Program-made: the position numbers and the translations under genes | Part shown: piece after piece, positions 5,769 through 5,840 of the stretch | Layout: each line of letters starts with the position of its first letter | Numbering within the stretch: position 1 is the stretch's first letter | Notes under the pieces: generated by a model | The model's database searches: none | Seen by the model: the letters and a program-made list of their open reading frames with translations, nothing else | Told to the model about the DNA's origin: nothing | Assembly (NCBI GenBank): GCA_020696885.1 | Contig: JAJFMS010000264.1 | Coordinates: forward strand, 1-5,840 | Length of the DNA stretch: 5,840 bases | Source: Armatimonadota bacterium | GTDB lineage: Bacteria > Armatimonadota > SYMT01 | Direction: 5' to 3'

Positions 5769-5840
5769 GCTCCGGCCCCGATCCGGGTAGCATGGCCGAG
5801 AGGAGCCGCAGAATAGGGATGGGCTCAAGGCCGTTGCTTC

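Noticed and set aside
5727..5828. Longer start of the sirohaem synthase from TTG at 5828
   Set aside because: The extra 34 residues have no family similarity and span the promoter and ribosome binding site; the ATG at 5726 is well placed.
5764..5838. Possible C-terminus of a minus-strand gene entering from the right edge (24 codons then TAA)
   Set aside because: Too short to judge, with no recognisable family, and its stop overlaps the promoter box. It remains possible but cannot be supported.

Overview
A GC-rich bacterial window with four supported protein genes, a broken gene tail and a long gene-poor gap. The first 3.4 kb holds a DUF1549/DUF1553 (PSCyt2/PSD1) gene followed by a DUF1501 gene. 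This pair is very common in Planctomycetota and also occurs in Verrucomicrobiota, Acidobacteriota and some other phyla. Planctomycetota is the first guess, but the sequence alone does not settle the phylum, and the stand-alone sirohaem synthase at the other end is not specific to that group. Layout: 3-1976 (+) is the DUF1549/DUF1553 gene, cut by the left edge. 1992-3419 (+) is the Tat-exported DUF1501 gene, 15 bases downstream and almost certainly in the same operon. 3420-4506 has no confident gene. It holds a short minus-strand piece (3550-3681) that resembles the C-terminus of the sirohaem synthase further right, an AT-richer spacer, a doubtful membrane-anchored ORF (3757-4149), and a stretch unusually dense in GC-rich inverted repeats (about 4040-4360). 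4507-4881 (+) encodes a small secreted protein with a probable Ig-like (YtkA/FixH-like) domain. A perfect 16-bp inverted repeat follows it. 5028-5726 (-) is a stand-alone precorrin-2 dehydrogenase/sirohydrochlorin ferrochelatase, convergent with the secreted-protein gene and preceded by a perfect TATAAT box. The two left genes probably act together outside the cytoplasm; their biochemical role is unknown. The right-hand gene is cytoplasmic and makes sirohaem, so the window joins two unrelated functions. The most unusual features are an array of four 8-bp tandem repeats inside the DUF1549 coding region, a 14-bp tandem duplication that supplies the DUF1501 stop codon, and the duplicated sirohaem synthase tail. 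No tRNA, rRNA, CRISPR array, transposase or complete mobile element was seen.
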